Positions 21,201 through 23,135 of a stretch of DNA of 23,135 bases are shown here, piece by piece. The stretch comes from a virus. Under the pieces are notes generated by a model. That model worked only from the letters and a program-made list of their open reading frames with translations. It searched no databases and was not told the origin of the DNA. The translations under genes and the position numbers were made by a program. Location: positions 1 to 23,135 of IMG/VR virus record IMGVR_UViG_3300020438_000287; one strand, written 5' to 3'. The stretch's first letter is position 1. Each line of letters begins with the position of its first letter.

Positions 21201-23135
21201 AGTATCACCATTCTCTACTGAAAGGTTCTCACAACCAGTTCAAAACCTTTATCCTCAAACAAACAGGGATAATCCAGTATCAGATCCAAAAGCTGCAAAA
21301 TCATTTGCTCTTTCAAATACAATTGGACACGTTGAGATAAACGAACCACAGAACTCCCTTACAAAGGAAGCTGCTACAGACAGAGCAATCGATACTAATG
21401 TTGGATTTGGAATAACACAATTAATTTCCAATGCATCAGGAACTACTCATACACTTTATAGTGATATTGATCATGGATTGAACAGAGTTACTGGATTGCA
21501 AGTTGTTGCTGGTGGTGGTAACTATGTTAATGGTAACTATTATAATGTTCCTCTAGTATCATTTGGTTCTTCTGTAACTGGTAAACATGCGACAGCAAGG
21601 GTAACAATTGCTGGTGGTTCAGTTTCTGCTGTTAAGATTATTGATGGTGGTAGTGCATATGGTATAGGAAATACCTTGGCAATGATTGGTATTGCTACCG
21701 TTGGTGGACATGATGCAGGTCATCTAAAAGTAACTGATGTTTATAGTAATATTGGAGATACTTTAAGTGTTGATAATATTAGTCCAGATTCTTATGATGC
21801 ATATAACAGTCTCTATAGAATCACTGGAATAACTGACGGTAATGACAAAGAGATATCAGTATCTTCTGCGTCTACAATTTCACCATCTTATACATCTGGT
21901 ATTGGTATAACAGTTTCTTCCAATGCAAATATTGTTCTTACAGGTAAGACTTTAAATGTTGATAGTCTTGTTTATAACCAGTCTGTTGGATTGGCAACTG
22001 TTGTAACTGTTCAACCACATTCATTCTCTGTGAATGATAAGGTTAATCTTGGTGGTGCTAATGATAATGTATTCAACGGTGGATTCATCGTTAAGGAAGT
22101 TGTTGGTTTAACATCATTTGTTGCGGATGTTGGTAGTAACACATACATACCATCTACTGCAGGAACTAAGTTTGTTTACTCACCATACTATACTTCTAGA
22201 GGTGGTAACTTAACTAAGAGTGATGAGAAGGATTCTGGTAGATTGATGAGTCAGTATGCTGGTATCAGTACTGTTACTAATGCATCTGTCACACCTACTG
22301 CAAATAGTGTTGGAATTCAAAGTGCTACATTACTTGACTTTAACATTGGTGATTATATTCAAATTGATAATGAGATTTTAAGAATTAGATCCAACGTATC
22401 AAGTACATCTGTTAATGTTTATCGTGGATTATTAGGAACTGATAGTGAGACTCATGCTAATGGTGCTGTAATTAACAGAATTAAACCAAATCCAATAGAA
22501 TTCAGACGTACTTCGTTGCTTCGTGCATCAGGTCATACCTTTGAATATGTTGGTTATGGTCCAGGTAACTATTCAACTGCTCTACCTGAGAGACAGAATA
22601 GGAACATTTCACCTAAAGAAAGAATACTTGCCCAGTCAACTAAGACTGATGGTGGTAGTGTCAACTACACAGGTATGGATGATGAAGGTGATCTATTTAC
22701 AAGGAATAAGGTTAGCATATCTATCACAGGTGAAGAAGAAGTATTCGGAACTCCTATTCCTACTGTAACAGGTGAAGATCCAGATCTTGGATCAGGATCT
22801 AATGTTGGATTTGGATTAATAACTCCACAGGAGATATCAGTTAGTAGAGCAATCAGAGTTGAAGGTGGATCTGATGCAAACTTTACTTCTGAGTTTGATG
22901 GTCCTGTAATCTTTAACAATAAGATTACTTCTACATCTACAAAAGGTATTGAGGCAAACTCATTATTCTTACAAGGTGATAGAACAGTCTCAAGGAAGTT
23001 TACAGTTGGTATTTCTACTCCAGTCCTTGCTGGAAACGTAGGAGATATTGTTTACAATGGACAGGCAGCTGCTGGTGGATTGATCGGTTGGGTTTATAGT
23101 TCTAATAATAAATGGGAGAAATTTGGAAGAATTGG
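18292..23135 (+). CDS. Giant virion structural / fibre-like protein (partial, open to the right edge)
   Basis: The frame from ATG 18292 stays open to the window end: 1,614 complete codons with no stop. It opens MGLSRLDNFLKSVRGTVIYVDP, and residues 35-50 (GNSLTRPFKTIQRALI) resemble the start of pectate-lyase-like beta-helix domains in phage fibres. Later it holds about four copies of an H-x-L/F-x-x-G/N-(D/E/A)-x-V module with a F/Y-(N/D)-G-x-F-x-V end (near 19201, 20206, 20839 and 21988). It also has a GGGNYV...GGSAYG segment (21505-21666) like the G-x-G-Y repeats of the gp5-like protein, and a DYIQIDNEILRI...VYRGLLGTDSETHANG module (22351-22461). A baseplate or side-fibre location is inferred. 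I cannot assign a T4 number. There is no clear Shine-Dalgarno. Confidence 0.85.
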   Translation, partial: MGLSRLDNFLKSVRGTVIYVDPNSLDATDSIENQGNSLTRPFKTIQRALIEVSRFSYQKGLDNDRFAKTTVMVYPGDHPIDNRPGWIPIGANNYRLRDGSTSNEFSAFDLTTNFDLDSTTNALYKLNSIYGGVIVPRGCSIIGMDPRKTRFRPKYVPNPENTSIERSAIFRVTGGCYFSNFAILDANPNGTAYKDYTTNIFVPRFSHHKLTTFEYADGVNNVDIDDDFISGANGEFARTDLDMYYEKVGLAYGPASGRQIEPDYPAAGLDIEPKVDEFRIVGSRGKQVGITSIKAGDGTTSTTTITVTVDEVATDFDVDTPIEIEGVGTDGYDGQFVVFNKVDANNIQYKVQNAPVVSLPTITNATVNVSVDSVTSASPYIFNVCQKSVYGMNGLFADGSKATGFKSMVMAQYTGIGLQKDNNAFVKYNDTSGVYEDSTIVSNLHSDSDARFKPDYANYHIKASNDAVLQLASIFAIGYADHFVADDGGDMSITNSNSNFGSVALRSGGFRKNSFSRDDIGYVSHIIPPKEIDTSDTSIEFKSLDVNKIVGIADTSKLFLYGETNEKNVPDSLIDSFRLGAKKDEKLNVLIADSSGVSNTYSARVIMPNTQYTSNETSFAKIFDIGRSTSGINSVTNNAVNFTVAHSFLEGETVRILSQNGHLPDGLTHNTVYYAIPDASDSHKIKFGQTFNDALDGNPITINNNGGILTVESRVSDKVSGEIGHPVQYDSAHSQWYVNVATAATEKSLYNTIVGLGSTGLGSATPRSFIDRKPDTRNLLDTIYRHRYVIPKDSSTIAREPVDGYVIEESSASIGSTDTEVAYLYNPSSVTLTNSTQLRNPRLIADASWDTGTASIVTEIPHDLNTGASVEIINIKSSNNTTGVANSAYNGTFEVAGISSSKQFTISISDNPGTFTNDTSDRTTSLPNFKEKKTPGTYIIYRSEDVQEYIPQKQDGIYYLTVVNTSNTPTVSPFSTERFSQPVQNLYPQTNRDNPVSDPKAAKSFALSNTIGHVEINEPQNSLTKEAATDRAIDTNVGFGITQLISNASGTTHTLYSDIDHGLNRVTGLQVVAGGGNYVNGNYYNVPLVSFGSSVTGKHATARVTIAGGSVSAVKIIDGGSAYGIGNTLAMIGIATVGGHDAGHLKVTDVYSNIGDTLSVDNISPDSYDAYNSLYRITGITDGNDKEISVSSASTISPSYTSGIGITVSSNANIVLTGKTLNVDSLVYNQSVGLATVVTVQPHSFSVNDKVNLGGANDNVFNGGFIVKEVVGLTSFVADVGSNTYIPSTAGTKFVYSPYYTSRGGNLTKSDEKDSGRLMSQYAGISTVTNASVTPTANSVGIQSATLLDFNIGDYIQIDNEILRIRSNVSSTSVNVYRGLLGTDSETHANGAVINRIKPNPIEFRRTSLLRASGHTFEYVGYGPGNYSTALPERQNRNISPKERILAQSTKTDGGSVNYTGMDDEGDLFTRNKVSISITGEEEVFGTPIPTVTGEDPDLGSGSNVGFGLITPQEISVSRAIRVEGGSDANFTSEFDGPVIFNNKITSTSTKGIEANSLFLQGDRTVSRKFTVGISTPVLAGNVGDIVYNGQAAAGGLIGWVYSSNNKWEKFGRI
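19201..22134 (+). repeat. Four degenerate beta modules within the giant ORF
   Basis: Approximate copies lie at 19201-19357 (DTPIEIEGVGTDGYDGQFVV), 20206-20415 (HSFLEGETVRIL), 20839-21015 (PHDLNTGASVEI ... AYNGTFEV) and 21988-22134 (PHSFSVNDKVNLGG ... VFNGGFIV). They are protein-level repeats only; the DNA is diverged. The second copy lacks the N-G-x-F end. Confidence 0.6.

Noticed and set aside
1-23135. tRNA genes, CRISPR arrays, insertion sequences, attachment sites
   Set aside because: None was visible on reading; coding density leaves almost no room, though short RNAs inside genes cannot be excluded by eye.

Overview
The window is part of a marine T4-like myovirus genome, most probably a cyanophage (Synechococcus/Prochlorococcus type). 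The evidence is an AT-rich, gap-free layout of T4 core genes (gp33, gp59, gp32, gp53, gp48, gp4, gp54-like, gp26, gp27-like and gp5-like) together with genes typical of marine T4-likes: flavin-dependent ThyX, PhoH, an MGME1/RecB-type nuclease and a DUF1825-like protein. DUF1825 is a cyanobacterial family, so a cyanobacterial host is favoured. A pelagiphage cannot be excluded from sequence alone. I saw no tRNA, CRISPR array or insertion sequence, and no gap over 300 bases lacks a gene.

Region 1 (1-4859, + strand) holds nucleotide and DNA metabolism plus late-transcription genes: the tail of an unidentified gene, thyX, a small conserved gene, phoH, a PD-(D/E)XK nuclease, gp33, gp59, a DUF1825-like gene and gp32. 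Internal junctions mostly use ATGA stop/start overlaps. gp32 looks like its own transcription unit: a sigma70-like promoter inside the preceding gene, a leader of about 160 nt with four equal-geometry inverted repeats followed by an A-rich ribosome-binding region, and a strong intrinsic terminator lying antisense inside the 3' end of gp53.

Region 2 (4860-8037, - strand) is a leftward late operon, gp4 - unknown - gp48 - gp53, with an exact T4-type TATAAATA late promoter at its head. It converges on gp32 with no spacer between the two stop codons.

Region 3 (8075-23135, + strand) is the tail, hub and spike module: gp54-like tube initiator, gp26, a 57-codon ORF, two tape-measure-like paralogues, gp27-like hub, a His-rich small protein, a gp5-like OB-fold protein without lysozyme, a separate beta-helix spike-like protein, a fibre-like protein, a 60-aa protein, and an ORF of more than 1,600 codons that runs off the window. 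Most junctions here are TAATG stop/start overlaps. CTAAATAA late-promoter-like sites lie 20-30 nt before three start codons.

The two observations I rate highest are: (a) a canonical -1 slippery heptamer (T TTT TTC) at the end of gp26, with an upstream SD-like GAGGG, that would fuse gp26 to the following 57-codon ORF immediately before the tape-measure-like genes, as in the gpG/gpGT tail-chaperone arrangement of other phages; and (b) the four-hairpin gp32 leader, which resembles in architecture the autogenous gp32 operator of T4. Neither has been tested here.
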